From: Gaiellasilicea sp035556515
GTDB lineage: Bacteria; Actinomycetota; Thermoleophilia; Gaiellales; Gaiellaceae
DNA length: 46,749 nt
Assembly (NCBI GenBank): GCA_035556515.1
Contig: DATMEO010000117.1
Span: forward strand, 1-46,749
Direction: 5' to 3'
A program made the position numbers and the translations under genes. The notes under the pieces are model-generated. The model did not search any database and had not been told where the DNA came from. It saw only the letters and a list, made by a program, of their open reading frames with translations. Positions 1 through 7,797 of this stretch are shown here, in pieces; within the stretch, counting starts at the first letter, position 1; the number at the start of each line of letters is the position of its first letter.

Positions 1-979
1 CCCTCGCCTGGAGGAAGACGATCTGCCGCGTGGCCGTCTGCCTGATCCGCAGCGTGCCGCGGAAGCCGGCGCCCGTCTTCGTCAGCCTCACCGACGGGCT
101 CAGCCCGGCGGCGGACTTACCGCGGTAGAGCCTGATCGCCGAAGCGGCTCCGGCCGGCAGCCGTGCGGCACCGCCGAGCGTCAGCGTCGCGACGCCCTTC
201 GATGTCTTCAGCGTCGGCCTGCGGAGCGAGACCGTACGCGGGAACGCGATCACGGACTGCGCTTCGACCGAGCCCGCCGCGTTCGGCCGGCCGGCGTTGG
301 GCGTGTACGGAGTGGCGAGCACGCGCCAGCGAGGCTGGCCGGTGCCGGGGCTCGTGAAGACGTTGTTGACCTTGAAATCGACCTGCGTCAGCTTGAAGCC
401 GAAGGTCGCGCGGCCGGGAGTCCCCGTCGGCACGTCGGGCGGCGGCAGGCAGGCCTGGATCGACGCCGTCGCGAATGCGCTCGTCGAGGCTCCCGGAGCC
501 GGCGGCGCGGCCGGCGAGTCGACGAAGACCGGCAGCTCGAGCGTCTGGCCGGCGGCCTGCAGGATCAGGACCCAGAACGCGGTGTGCGTCGGCGTGCCCG
601 TGCACTGCTGCGCGGCAGCGGCGATCGGAACCTGCGTCGTGCCCGAGAGGTACGTGCCGTTCGCGGCCCGCACCTGGACGGTGCCGGTCAGCGGCAGCAG
701 CGCGCCCCCGAGGTCGGCGGCTGTTCCCTGCGCGGTGACCGTACCGAGCGTCGTGCCGGCGGGCTGGCCCAGCGACGCCGAGTACGCGGTCGGTGCGTAG
801 AACGTCAGCTTCGCGGTCGGGTCGTCGGTGGAGCTGACGGTGTAGCGAATTGTGGTCGAAGTGCGGTCGTCAGTCACCCGTAACGACGGTGACGTGTAGG
901 CCGCGAGCGCTGTGCCGGCGCTCGAGAGCGCGAACGCGCCCACGAGGCCGAGCAGAAGCATGCGGATGGTCTTGCTCAT
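1..979 (-). CDS. Secreted protein of unknown function (C-terminus off the left edge)
   Basis: I translated this frame by hand. It is open without a stop from the ATG at 977-979 to the window edge (about 326 codons), so the gene is partial at its C-terminus. The first ~25 residues are a clear signal peptide: a short basic start (MSKTIRM), a hydrophobic stretch LLLGLVGAFAL and an SAGTALAA-type cleavage region. The mature part is rich in Thr, Ala, Gly and Pro, with beta-strand-like segments and two Cys near residues 137 and 185, which suggests an extracellular beta-sandwich. A GGGGAGAA Shine-Dalgarno lies upstream. It sits 44 bp after the substrate-binding protein gene on the same strand and is probably co-transcribed with it. 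I recognise no family and assign no function. Confidence 0.8.
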   Translation of the reverse strand, partial: MSKTIRMLLLGLVGAFALSSAGTALAAYTSPSLRVTDDRTSTTIRYTVSSTDDPTAKLTFYAPTAYSASLGQPAGTTLGTVTAQGTAADLGGALLPLTGTVQVRAANGTYLSGTTQVPIAAAAQQCTGTPTHTAFWVLILQAAGQTLELPVFVDSPAAPPAPGASTSAFATASIQACLPPPDVPTGTPGRATFGFKLTQVDFKVNNVFTSPGTGQPRWRVLATPYTPNAGRPNAAGSVEAQSVIAFPRTVSLRRPTLKTSKGVATLTLGGAARLPAGAASAIRLYRGKSAAGLSPSVRLTKTGAGFRGTLRIRQTATRQIVFLQAR

Positions 980-1023
980 AGTGTTGGTTCTCCCCAAGTC
1001 GTTTGTGGCGGTGCTGGACAAAG

Positions 1024-2223
1024 CTACCCGCGGGCGTCGACAAGGGAACTCGCCTTCACCCACTGCCGGTTGTCGTACCGGTAGAGATAGACCCGATCGA
1101 GCGGGAAATAGCGGGTTCTCGTGGTTTTGAGCGCGATACCGGGCAGGAGGAACGGGTTGCCGGTGAGGTTAAGATTCTGTGCGCTACGGAGCAGGCTCGC
1201 CCGTGTCGGCGTCTTCCCGGCCCGCTTCAGGGTCTCGACCATCGTCCACGCGACGGTCATCCCGTACCAGTTGTAGACGTCGCCCGGCTTCCCGCGCGGG
1301 TGGTGCCGCTTCATGATCGTCCGGTAGAGCGCGACGGCGCGGTCCTTGCGCCAGATCGGGTCGTTCGGATTCTTCACGAACGCGACCGAGAGAGCGCCCC
1401 TGGTCAGCTCGGGCGCGTTCAGCCTGGCGATCGCCATGATGTTCGGCTCGATCGAGATCGAGGCGACGTAGACCCGCGGCTTCCAGCCGAGCCGGTGCGC
1501 TGACGCGAAGCCCTGGATCGCGAACTTCGGCGTCGCGAAGATCATCAGCGTGTCGGCGCCCGAGCTCTTTAGCTGCGCGATCTGGGCGGAAATGTCTGTG
1601 TCGGTGAGCTCGTAGCTCTGCTTGGCGACGACCTGAGGGCCCTTGCCCAGAATCCAGCGCTCGAGCCCTTTCGTCATGTCGGTGCCGAGCGGCGTCTTCT
1701 CGTAGAGGACGGCGATCTTGGCGGTCTTGCGGGTCGCGGCGAGGTGACGGCCGTAGACGGCGCCTTCGCCGACGTAGCTCTGGAGGAAGCCCATCGTCCA
1801 CGGGTAGCGAGAGGGCTGCGACGAGGCCTGGGAGCCGTCGCCGACGAAGAGCTGAGGCACCCTACGCTGATTCAGGTACGGCTGGATCGCCGCGTTGTTG
1901 GCAGTCCCGACCGAGTTGAAGACCGCGAAGACCTTGTCCTGCTCGACGAGCTTCCGGGTCAGCTGGACGGTCTGCACCGGGTTGTACTCGTCGTTGTAGT
2001 AGCGGTACTCGACCTTCCGTCCATTGACTCCGCCCTTCGAGTTGACGTAGTCGAAGTACGCCTTCGCGCCCGGGCCGACCGAGCCGAACGCGGCCGCCTC
2101 GCCGGAGAGCGGCACGGTGCCGCCGATCAGGATCCGCTTGGAGCTGACGCCGGGGTCGGCGGTCGAGGCAGCGCCGGCCGTGGACGCGAGCACGAGCGCG
2201 ACGAGCAGTGCCGTTCGCTTCAT
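1024..2223 (-). CDS. ABC transporter substrate-binding protein, branched-chain amino acid (LivJ/periplasmic-binding type 1) family
   Basis: The 399-residue protein has an N-terminal signal peptide (MKRTALLVALVLASTAGAAS) and then the start of a type-1 periplasmic binding fold: ILIGGTVPLSGEAAAFGSVG, AYFDYVNSKGGVNGRKVE and YYNDEYNPVQTVQLTRKLVE. These are hallmarks of the LivJ-like receptors that capture amino acids, amides or related solutes for ABC importers. No lipobox Cys is seen, so how it is held at the surface is unclear. No permease or ATPase gene lies in the window, so this is an orphan receptor here. Its ATG overlaps the TGA of the preceding hydrolase gene (ATGA), indicating translational coupling. 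The ligand cannot be deduced from sequence. Confidence 0.88.
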   Translation of the reverse strand: MKRTALLVALVLASTAGAASTADPGVSSKRILIGGTVPLSGEAAAFGSVGPGAKAYFDYVNSKGGVNGRKVEYRYYNDEYNPVQTVQLTRKLVEQDKVFAVFNSVGTANNAAIQPYLNQRRVPQLFVGDGSQASSQPSRYPWTMGFLQSYVGEGAVYGRHLAATRKTAKIAVLYEKTPLGTDMTKGLERWILGKGPQVVAKQSYELTDTDISAQIAQLKSSGADTLMIFATPKFAIQGFASAHRLGWKPRVYVASISIEPNIMAIARLNAPELTRGALSVAFVKNPNDPIWRKDRAVALYRTIMKRHHPRGKPGDVYNWYGMTVAWTMVETLKRAGKTPTRASLLRSAQNLNLTGNPFLLPGIALKTTRTRYFPLDRVYLYRYDNRQWVKASSLVDARG

Positions 2224-3581
2224 TCCGAAATCGGTCGTGCCAGTGTCGCGAGCCGGAGGGTGACCTTCCCGATCGTCGCCGAGCCGCTCCCGGCGAAGCC
2301 GAGGTAGGCGATCTGTCCTGCCGGCGAGGACGCCCCGACCGTGACACGCAGCCGTGTCCCCTTCGGGACGTAGACGCAGTAGTTCGCGAGCTTGACGACG
2401 TTGCGGCCGCGGCGCGGCTTGAGGCCGCCGTGGCTGACGACGCGGTTACCGGCAAGGACGGTCACGACGAGGCGCGGGTAGCTGGCGAGCTTCGGCAGCT
2501 CGACGTGAACGGTGCCCATGCCCCACGTCTCGACCGCCTGCTTCAGGGGCGGCGTGCGGCGGGAGACGAGCGCGCTGTCGCGGGCGACCGATCTGCCGGG
2601 GAGCACGTACGAGGTCAGCGTCGGCTTTGGCATCACCCCGAGGCTGACGCGCCCCGTCGCCGATCCCTGCTTGGCGATCACGACCTTGGCCGCGTCGACG
2701 CCGTTCGTCGTCCCTTTCAGGTGCCGGTCGAACCAGGCCACGCCTTGCGCGAGCACGTATTGGCCGTCCGGGCCGGGGAAGGTCGAGGGCGTGTGCCCGA
2801 AGTTGCCGACGTAGAGCTTCCTCGGCCCGCCGAGGCCCGCGAACGCCTGCGTCGCCTGCGTGATGTCGAACGCGAAGTCGACCCGCCCTTGGAAGAGGTA
2901 CACGGGCGTGTCGATCGAACGGAGGCCACCCGCCCGCGGAACGACCGATCGAGCGGCTGTGAGCGCCCTGACCGTGGCGAGGTTCTTGCTCTGCACGGCG
3001 TCGTCGCGGATACCGGCGACGAGCGGCGAGCGCGCGGCGATCGACGCGGCGAAGCCGGCAACGATTCCGGAGCGGGCGAGATCCTGCGACCAGAGCGCCT
3101 GGTAGAGCGACGTCCACGTTTCGACGACCTCGACGGCTGCGAACGGGACGCCCGCGGCCAGCGCGTTCCAGATCTGGCCGCCGCCGTAGGAGATCCCCCA
3201 GGCACCGATGGTGTCGCTGACCTCGGGCCGGGCGGCAAAGGCGTTGCGGAGCGCGCGCAGGTCGGCCACCTCGCGCGGGCCGGCGAGCGTGATCTCGCCG
3301 CCGGAGGTGCCGTGGCCGCGCGCGTCGTAGGCGAGCACCGAATAACCGGCGTTCGCGAACGCGGATGCGATCGCGTCGACCGAGCCTCGGTTGCCGGCCA
3401 GCCCATGCAGCACCATCACGCCGGGCCGCCCGGCGGCCGGTGCGGCGCCGTCGGGCGTGTAGCGGGTGAAGGCGATCGGGACGCCGTCGTCCATCGTCTG
3501 CATCCCGTCCTCCTTCGAGAAGGCGGAGGCAGGCGAGGCGAATGCGAGCGCCGCGAGAGCGACGAGGAGGGCGCGGAGCAC
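2220..3581 (-). CDS. Secreted alpha/beta-hydrolase (CocE/X-Pro dipeptidyl-peptidase S15-like)
   Basis: The 453-residue exported hydrolase has a signal peptide ending near SPASAFS. The alpha/beta-hydrolase core shows VMVLHGLAGNRGS (oxyanion region), YDARGHGTSGG, and the nucleophile elbow GISYGG. Asp is probably in FQGRVDFAF and His in NFGHTPS, followed by a DRHLKG element typical of CocE/NonD and S15 enzymes. The C-terminal ~130 residues look like the jelly-roll domain of that family. The expected activity is hydrolysis of an ester or peptide, with unknown substrate. It is the first gene of a three-gene minus-strand run with the binding protein and the secreted protein. The GTG start lies 6 nt after a TACCGT box, suggesting a leaderless transcript. 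Confidence 0.82.
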   Translation of the reverse strand: MLRALLVALAALAFASPASAFSKEDGMQTMDDGVPIAFTRYTPDGAAPAAGRPGVMVLHGLAGNRGSVDAIASAFANAGYSVLAYDARGHGTSGGEITLAGPREVADLRALRNAFAARPEVSDTIGAWGISYGGGQIWNALAAGVPFAAVEVVETWTSLYQALWSQDLARSGIVAGFAASIAARSPLVAGIRDDAVQSKNLATVRALTAARSVVPRAGGLRSIDTPVYLFQGRVDFAFDITQATQAFAGLGGPRKLYVGNFGHTPSTFPGPDGQYVLAQGVAWFDRHLKGTTNGVDAAKVVIAKQGSATGRVSLGVMPKPTLTSYVLPGRSVARDSALVSRRTPPLKQAVETWGMGTVHVELPKLASYPRLVVTVLAGNRVVSHGGLKPRRGRNVVKLANYCVYVPKGTRLRVTVGASSPAGQIAYLGFAGSGSATIGKVTLRLATLARPISE

Positions 3582-3587
3582 GGTGGG

Positions 3588-3629
3588 ACGGTAGCCGACC
3601 AGACGACCAGCTTGGCCCCTCCCTACAAT
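3588..3629. promoter_or_regulatory. Divergent promoter pair for the hydrolase operon (-) and murI (+)
   Basis: On the minus strand, TACCGT (3593-3588) is 6 nt from the hydrolase GTG. On the plus strand, TACAAT (3624-3629) is 7 nt from the murI ATG at 3637. Both fit the TANNNT -10 pattern so close to the start that the transcripts would be leaderless. Convincing -35 boxes are not visible. Confidence 0.5.
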
Positions 3630-3636
3630 CCCGCAG

Positions 3637-4455
3637 ATGGACGAGCGGCCGATCGGCGTGTTCGACTCGGGCGTCGGCGGCCTGACGGTGCTGCACGAGT
3701 GCCTGGTGACGCTGCCGCACGAGGACTTCCTCTATCTCGGCGACGGCGCCCGCCTGCCCTACGGGCCGCGGCCGCTGGACGAGCTGCGACGCTTCGCGCA
3801 CGAGATCGGCTCGTTCCTGGAGGCGCGCGGCGTCAAGCTCGTCGTCGTCGCGTGCAACTCCGCGACCGCGGCGGCGCTGCCCGAGCTCCAGACCGAGTTG
3901 CGCGTCCCCGTCGTCGGCGTGATCGCGCCCGAGGCGCACGCCGCCGTGCAGGCCACGCGCAATCGGCGGATCGGGCTGCTCGCGACCCAGGCGACCGTCT
4001 CGAGCGGCCGCTACGAGGAGCTCGTCCGCTCGCTCGACGCCGGCGCGAGCGTGCTCGCGGTCGCCTGCCCGCTCCTCGTGCCCCTGATCGAGGGCGACGA
4101 CCCGTTCGCCGAAGAAACCGCCGCCGCTGTGCGCGAGTACGCCGCGCCGCTGAAGCAGGCAGGGGTCGACACGGTCATCCTCGGCTGCACGCACTACCCG
4201 CTGATCCGGCCGATCCTGCAACGCGTTTTCGGCCGCGAGGTCACGCTCGTCTTTTCCGCGGACGAGACCGCGCGCGAGGTCGCCGAGACGCTGGCGCGCA
4301 AGCGGATCGAGAACGCCCCCGCGCGGGAGGGCGCTTACAGCTTCCTGACCACCGGCGACACGGCCGCGTTCCGCGCGATGGGCCGGCGCTTCCTGCAGCT
4401 CCCGATCGAGGAGGTCGAGCACGTGGAGATCGCGACCCTCGAGGCGGCCGCATGA
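3637..4455 (+). CDS. murI: Glutamate racemase
   Basis: MurI interconverts L- and D-glutamate to supply D-Glu for peptidoglycan. The 272-residue protein has the family start IGVFDSGVGGLTVL, the nucleotide/substrate loop YLGDGARLPYG, and both catalytic cysteines in VVACNSATAAALPE and VILGCTHYPLI. Length is normal for the family. It heads a plus-strand run in which each gene overlaps the next (ATGA with rph), a grouping of murI, rph and rdgB that is common in actinobacteria. The ATG follows a TACAAT box by 7 nt and no Shine-Dalgarno precedes it, so a leaderless transcript is likely. Confidence 0.96.
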   Translation: MDERPIGVFDSGVGGLTVLHECLVTLPHEDFLYLGDGARLPYGPRPLDELRRFAHEIGSFLEARGVKLVVVACNSATAAALPELQTELRVPVVGVIAPEAHAAVQATRNRRIGLLATQATVSSGRYEELVRSLDAGASVLAVACPLLVPLIEGDDPFAEETAAAVREYAAPLKQAGVDTVILGCTHYPLIRPILQRVFGREVTLVFSADETAREVAETLARKRIENAPAREGAYSFLTTGDTAAFRAMGRRFLQLPIEEVEHVEIATLEAAA

Positions 4456-5171
4456 GCCGCAACGACGGACGGCAGCGGGACGACGAGCTTCGCCCGCTCG
4501 ACCTGATCCCCGACTTCGTCGAGCTCGCGCACGGCTCCGTCCTCTACTCGCAGGGGAAGACGCGCGTGCTCTGCACGGCGATGGTCGAGGAGGGCGTGCC
4601 GCGCTGGCTCTCGCGCTCCGGCCGCGGCTGGATGACCGCCGAGTACTCGCTGCTGCCCGCGTCCACCGGCGAACGGGTCGCGCGCGAGGCGGCGAAGGGG
4701 AAGCAGGGCGGCCGAACGGTCGAGATCCAGCGGCTGATCGGCCGCGCGCTCCGGTCCGTGTGCGACTTCCAGGCGCTCGGCGAGCGGACGCTCTGGCTCG
4801 ACTGCGACGTGATCCAGGCCGACGGCGGCACGCGCTGCGCCGCGATCTCGGGCGCCCACGTCGCCGCGTCCCGCGCGCTCGACCGCTTCGGGCTCTCGAA
4901 GGCGCTCACCGGTCAGATCGCCGCCGTTTCGGTCGGCATCGTCGATGGACGGCCGCTGCTCGACCTCGACTACTCCGAGGACTCGAGCGCGGAGACGGAC
5001 ATGAACGTGGTCATGACCGCCGACGGACGCCTCGTCGAGGTGCAGGCGACCGCGGAGCGGGAGCCGTTCACGCGCGAGGAGCTCGACCTGATGATCGATC
5101 TCGGCGCCGCGGGGATCGAAGAGATCATGGCCGCGCAGGACGAGGCCGTCGCAGTGGAGCGCGTTGCCTGA
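4452..5171 (+). CDS. rph: Ribonuclease PH
   Basis: RNase PH is a phosphorolytic 3'-5' exoribonuclease that trims tRNA 3' ends. The 239-residue protein shows GSVLYSQGKTRVLCTAMVEE, GWMTAEYSLLP, the R-rich EIQRLIGRALRSV element, and the phosphate-site region DCDVIQADGGTR. The C-terminus carries DLDYSEDSSAETDMNVVMT. These are diagnostic for the family, and length matches. The ATG overlaps the murI stop by 4 bp; the end overlaps the next gene by 8 bp. The N-terminal SRNDGRQRDDELRP is the usual charged substrate-binding start. Confidence 0.96.
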   Translation: MSRNDGRQRDDELRPLDLIPDFVELAHGSVLYSQGKTRVLCTAMVEEGVPRWLSRSGRGWMTAEYSLLPASTGERVAREAAKGKQGGRTVEIQRLIGRALRSVCDFQALGERTLWLDCDVIQADGGTRCAAISGAHVAASRALDRFGLSKALTGQIAAVSVGIVDGRPLLDLDYSEDSSAETDMNVVMTADGRLVEVQATAEREPFTREELDLMIDLGAAGIEEIMAAQDEAVAVERVA

Positions 5172-5838
5172 GCTCTCCACCGCGGAGGCGCTACTGCGGC
5201 TGCTCGTCGCCGCCGGGCTCGGCGGCGCGATCGGGCTCGAGCGCGAGCTGCGCGACCACGAGGCCGGCTTCCGGACGCACCTGCTCGTCTCGCTCGGCGC
5301 GTGCGTCTTCACGCTCGTCTCCGCCTACGCCTGGACGGACTGGACCTTCTCGACCGCGTCCGGCGTCGTCTTCGACCCGACGCGGATCGCGGCACAGATC
5401 GTGACCGGCATCGGCTTCCTCGGCGCCGGCGCGATCATCGTCCGGGGCATCTCCGTTCGTGGCCTGACCACGGCAGCGACGCTCTGGGTCGTGGCCGCGA
5501 TCGGCATGGCCGCCGGCACCGGTTACTACGCGGTCGGCGTCGGCGCGGCGCTGCTCGTCCTGATCTCGCTCGGCCCGCTGAAGCTGATCTCGACCCGGCT
5601 CGTCGCCCGCGTGCGGCCGGAGGAGGCAGAGCTGGCGATCCAGCTCGTCCCCGACGGCGAGGCGTCCCGGGTGCTGGGCGCGATCGAGGAGCACGGCGGC
5701 CTGATCAGTCAGGTCGAGTTCGGCGACGAGCGCACGGTCGACGTGACGCTGCGCGCCTCACGTCGGGCGGAGTCCGCACGAGTGGCCGAGGAGGTCAACA
5801 AGCTCGACGACGTCGAGCGCGTGCAGTGGCGGCCGTGA
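5164..5838 (+). CDS. MgtC/SapB-family membrane protein
   Basis: The 224-residue protein has the MgtC signature near its start (LLVAAGLGGAIGLERELRDH), followed by about four or five membrane segments, including the ITGIGFLGAGAIIV-like stretch (here VTGIGFLGAGAIIVRG) and LTTAATLWVVAAIGMAAGTG. A soluble C-terminal ~75-residue tail resembles an ACT-like sensor domain (VDVTLRASRRAESARVAEEV). MgtC proteins are linked to growth in low magnesium and, in some bacteria, to modulation of the F-type ATPase; the role here is not known. The start is TTG at 5164, chosen because it immediately precedes the conserved region and overlaps the rph end. It is inside the murI-rdgB operon. Confidence 0.88.
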   Translation: MPELSTAEALLRLLVAAGLGGAIGLERELRDHEAGFRTHLLVSLGACVFTLVSAYAWTDWTFSTASGVVFDPTRIAAQIVTGIGFLGAGAIIVRGISVRGLTTAATLWVVAAIGMAAGTGYYAVGVGAALLVLISLGPLKLISTRLVARVRPEEAELAIQLVPDGEASRVLGAIEEHGGLISQVEFGDERTVDVTLRASRRAESARVAEEVNKLDDVERVQWRP

Positions 5839-6386
5839 GGGCCCGGCTAGCGTCGGGGAACCCGCACAAGCTGGAGGAGCTGCGGGCCGCCCTGCCGGGC
5901 TGGGAGCTCGAGCTGGTCGAGACCGACCACGAATACCCGCCCGAGGACGGGGCCACCTACTACGAGAACGCCCGCGCCAAGGCCGCGTTCGGGCGGGAGG
6001 CGGCCGCTCCGGAGGACTGGGTGCTCGGCGAGGACTCTGGGATCGAGGTCGCCGCCCTGGGCGGCCGGCCGGGAATCGCGTCGGCGCGCTGGGCCGCGGA
6101 CGGCGTCGCGCAATTGCTCGAGGAGCTCGACGGAGTCGTCGATCGGCGCGGCCGCTACGTCTGCGAGCTCGTCGCGCTCGACCCCGGCGGGGACGAGCGG
6201 CGCGGCACCGGGATCCTGGAGGGCACGATCGCGACCGAGCGCCGCGGCGACGAGGGCTTCGGCTACGACCCGATCTTCGTTCCGGCCGGCGAGGACCAGA
6301 CGGTGGCCCAGCTCGGCGACGCCTGGAAGCGGGAGCACTCACACCGCGCCCGCGCCGCCGCCGCCCTAGTAACAGTCTGTTACTAG
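5835..6386 (+). CDS. rdgB: RdgB/HAM1-type XTP/dITP pyrophosphatase
   Basis: This house-cleaning enzyme hydrolyses dITP, XTP and similar non-canonical purine nucleotides to monophosphates. Family motifs are ASGNPHKLEELRA at the N-terminus, the metal-binding GEDSGIEVAALGGRPGI, and GFGYDPIFVP. The C-terminal HSHRARA replaces the usual SHR. The GTG start at 5835 overlaps the previous gene by 4 bp. At about 183 residues it is slightly short, because it lacks the 10-20 residue tail seen in some homologues. It ends TVCY-stop inside a 21-bp perfect palindrome and directly touches the stop codon of the convergent YihY-type gene. That the palindrome forms the last codons is unusual. Confidence 0.93.
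   Translation: MRARLASGNPHKLEELRAALPGWELELVETDHEYPPEDGATYYENARAKAAFGREAAAPEDWVLGEDSGIEVAALGGRPGIASARWAADGVAQLLEELDGVVDRRGRYVCELVALDPGGDERRGTGILEGTIATERRGDEGFGYDPIFVPAGEDQTVAQLGDAWKREHSHRARAAAALVTVCY
6366..6386. repeat. 21-bp perfect palindrome at a zero-gap convergent junction
   Basis: The core AGTAACAGTCTGTTACT is flanked by CT/AG to give a 21-bp perfect inverted repeat centred on T6376. It encodes the last codons and stop of rdgB and lies directly against the stop codon of the opposing gene. It is AT-rich compared with its surroundings. There is no U-tract and the central T leaves almost no loop, so a DNA-binding site fits better than a terminator. Confidence 0.75.
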
Positions 6387-7202
6387 CTAGGCGAGCCCGG
6401 CGACCTCCTCGTCGTCGCGGCGCCCGTACCACCAGTTCACCTCGGCGCCGAAGACGATCACGTTCGCCATCACGTAGATCCACACGAGCAGCAGCGCGGA
6501 GGCGCCGAGCGCCTGCACGGCGACCACCTCGTGCGAGACACGGACGAAGATCGGAAGCACCTGGAACGTCGCCTGCAGGAGCACGGCGGCGAGCGCGGCT
6601 CCCGGCCAGACCTCGCGCAGCGTCAGCCTGACGTTCGTCAGCCGCTCGTACGCGGCGACGAGGAAGATGAACACGGCCAACGTCGAGATCAGCACGGAGA
6701 GCCCGTAGGCGACGACCGCGTTGTCGATCACGTCCGGAGTGAAGCGCTGCATCAGGTCGTAGCCGAACGAGCCGAGGACGAGCGCCGCGGAGAGGATGAT
6801 CAGCGAGCCGGCCATGAACAGCGTCGCGAGGAACTTGCCGCGCAGGAAGGAGCGGTTCGGCCGCGCGTAGACGATGTTGAAGGCCGACTCGAGCACGCTG
6901 AAGAGCGAGAGCGACGTCCAGAGCAGGAAGGCCCCGCCGATCAGCCCCAGCGTGGTCGCATTCGAGGTGATCGCCTCCACCACCCGCACGATGTCCGTGA
7001 TCGACTGCGACGGAAAGAGGTGCTGAAGCTCGCGGACGAGGTAGCTCGACTCCTCGGCCCGTCCGGTGAACCCGAGCAGCGCGAGCGCAAGGAAGATCAA
7101 CGAGACGGATGAGAGGAGGCCGAAGTAGGCGATCATCGCCGCGAGGTGCGGGCCGCGATCGGCGAAGAACTTGGCGATGGGTTGCGCAAACGGGCGACGC
7201 AC
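6387..7202 (-). CDS. YihY/virulence factor BrkB family inner-membrane protein
   Basis: The 271-residue integral membrane protein has about six hydrophobic segments and family-typical elements: AAMIAYFGLLSSVSLIFLA, LIGGAFLLWTSLSLFSVLES, AFNIVYARPNRSFLRGKFLA, and a C-terminal ASALLLVWIYVMANVIVFG followed by AEVNWWYGRR. Members were once called RNase BN; that assignment is generally regarded as wrong for YihY, and the function is unknown. The GTG start at 7202 is divergent from the roadblock gene, separated by 21 bp. It converges with rdgB with no intervening base. Confidence 0.9.
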   Translation of the reverse strand: MRRPFAQPIAKFFADRGPHLAAMIAYFGLLSSVSLIFLALALLGFTGRAEESSYLVRELQHLFPSQSITDIVRVVEAITSNATTLGLIGGAFLLWTSLSLFSVLESAFNIVYARPNRSFLRGKFLATLFMAGSLIILSAALVLGSFGYDLMQRFTPDVIDNAVVAYGLSVLISTLAVFIFLVAAYERLTNVRLTLREVWPGAALAAVLLQATFQVLPIFVRVSHEVVAVQALGASALLLVWIYVMANVIVFGAEVNWWYGRRDDEEVAGLA

Positions 7203-7210
7203 GTCGGCAG

Positions 7211-7216
7211 TATCGT
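7211..7216 (+). promoter_or_regulatory. -10 box of the roadblock gene (leaderless type)
   Basis: TATCGT is 7 nt upstream of the GTG at 7224. The same bases read on the other strand give GATACT about 6 nt before the YihY gene start, so the two divergent promoters may share this short spacer. Confidence 0.4.
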
Positions 7217-7223
7217 CTGGCCC

Positions 7224-7628
7224 GTGGATGTTGCGTCCGCCCTCGCCGACCTGACGGAGATCTCCTCGCAGGTCGAGGCCGCCGTCGTCGTCGACGCCGA
7301 AGGCGCCGTGCTCGCCTCGACGATCGCCGAAGAGCCGGGCACGGAGCGGCTCGCCGTTGCCGGGCTCGCCCTGCTCGAGGCGGCAACGTCGCGCTTCGGC
7401 ACGAGCGTCCGCACGGTGCTCCAGCTCGAGGCGGCGCTGCGGGAGGGCAGCATCTTCGTCGCGCGCGAGGGCGGCCTCGCCATCGTCGCGCGGACGAGTG
7501 CCGCCCCTTCCTCGGGGCTCGTCCTCTACGACCTTCGCACCTGCCTCCGTGCGGCCGCCGAGGCCGAGCAGAAGAAGCCGAAGCCGAGGAGCCGGAGGGC
7601 GAAGAAGACCGAGACGGCCGATGCGTAA
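7224..7628 (+). CDS. Roadblock/LC7 domain protein
   Basis: The 134-residue protein carries an N-terminal roadblock/LC7 fold: LADLTEISSQVEAAVVVDAE, GAVLASTIAEEPGTERLA, LLEAATSRFG, and a terminal strand REGGLAIVARTSAAPSSGLV. Bacterial members such as MglB usually act as GTPase partners or dimeric scaffolds. No small GTPase gene is in the window. After the domain comes a basic Ala/Lys/Arg tail (EQKKPKPRSRRAKK) that may contact membrane or nucleic acid. I chose the GTG at 7224 over longer upstream starts because the fold begins there and a TATCGT box lies 7 nt before it. Its stop overlaps the start of the small membrane protein gene, suggesting that they work together. Confidence 0.8.
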   Translation: MDVASALADLTEISSQVEAAVVVDAEGAVLASTIAEEPGTERLAVAGLALLEAATSRFGTSVRTVLQLEAALREGSIFVAREGGLAIVARTSAAPSSGLVLYDLRTCLRAAAEAEQKKPKPRSRRAKKTETADA

Positions 7629-7797
7629 GCTGCTCGGCCTCGCCGTGCTCGTCGGGGGCCCGCTCTACCTGAGACGCCGTCGCGAGGCCGGCCGGGAGCG
7701 CGTCCAGCTCCACTTCGACGACGGCTCGTCGGTCACGCTCGCCGACGACGCCCCTGACGCGCAACCGCTGCTCGCGTTGGCGCGCCGCGCCCTCTAG
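7621..7797 (+). CDS. Small single-pass membrane protein
   Basis: The 58-residue product begins with one membrane segment (MRKLLGLAVLVGGPLYL), followed by a basic RRRREAGRER stop-transfer patch. A short cytoplasmic part, VQLHFDDGSSVTLADDAP, ends in PLLALARRAL. I recognise no named family, although similar anchor-plus-acidic-strand proteins seem familiar in actinobacteria. The ATG overlaps the roadblock gene end by 8 bp and its TAG overlaps the pyrE GTG, so translation of all three is coupled. An anchor for the roadblock protein is a reasonable but untested guess. Confidence 0.7.
   Translation: MRKLLGLAVLVGGPLYLRRRREAGRERVQLHFDDGSSVTLADDAPDAQPLLALARRAL

Noticed and set aside
2208..4451. A long plus-strand open frame across the hydrolase and murI, joined to rph
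   Set aside because: Only the rph part (from 4452) shows family motifs. The rest is an out-of-frame shadow of murI and an antisense shadow of the hydrolase.
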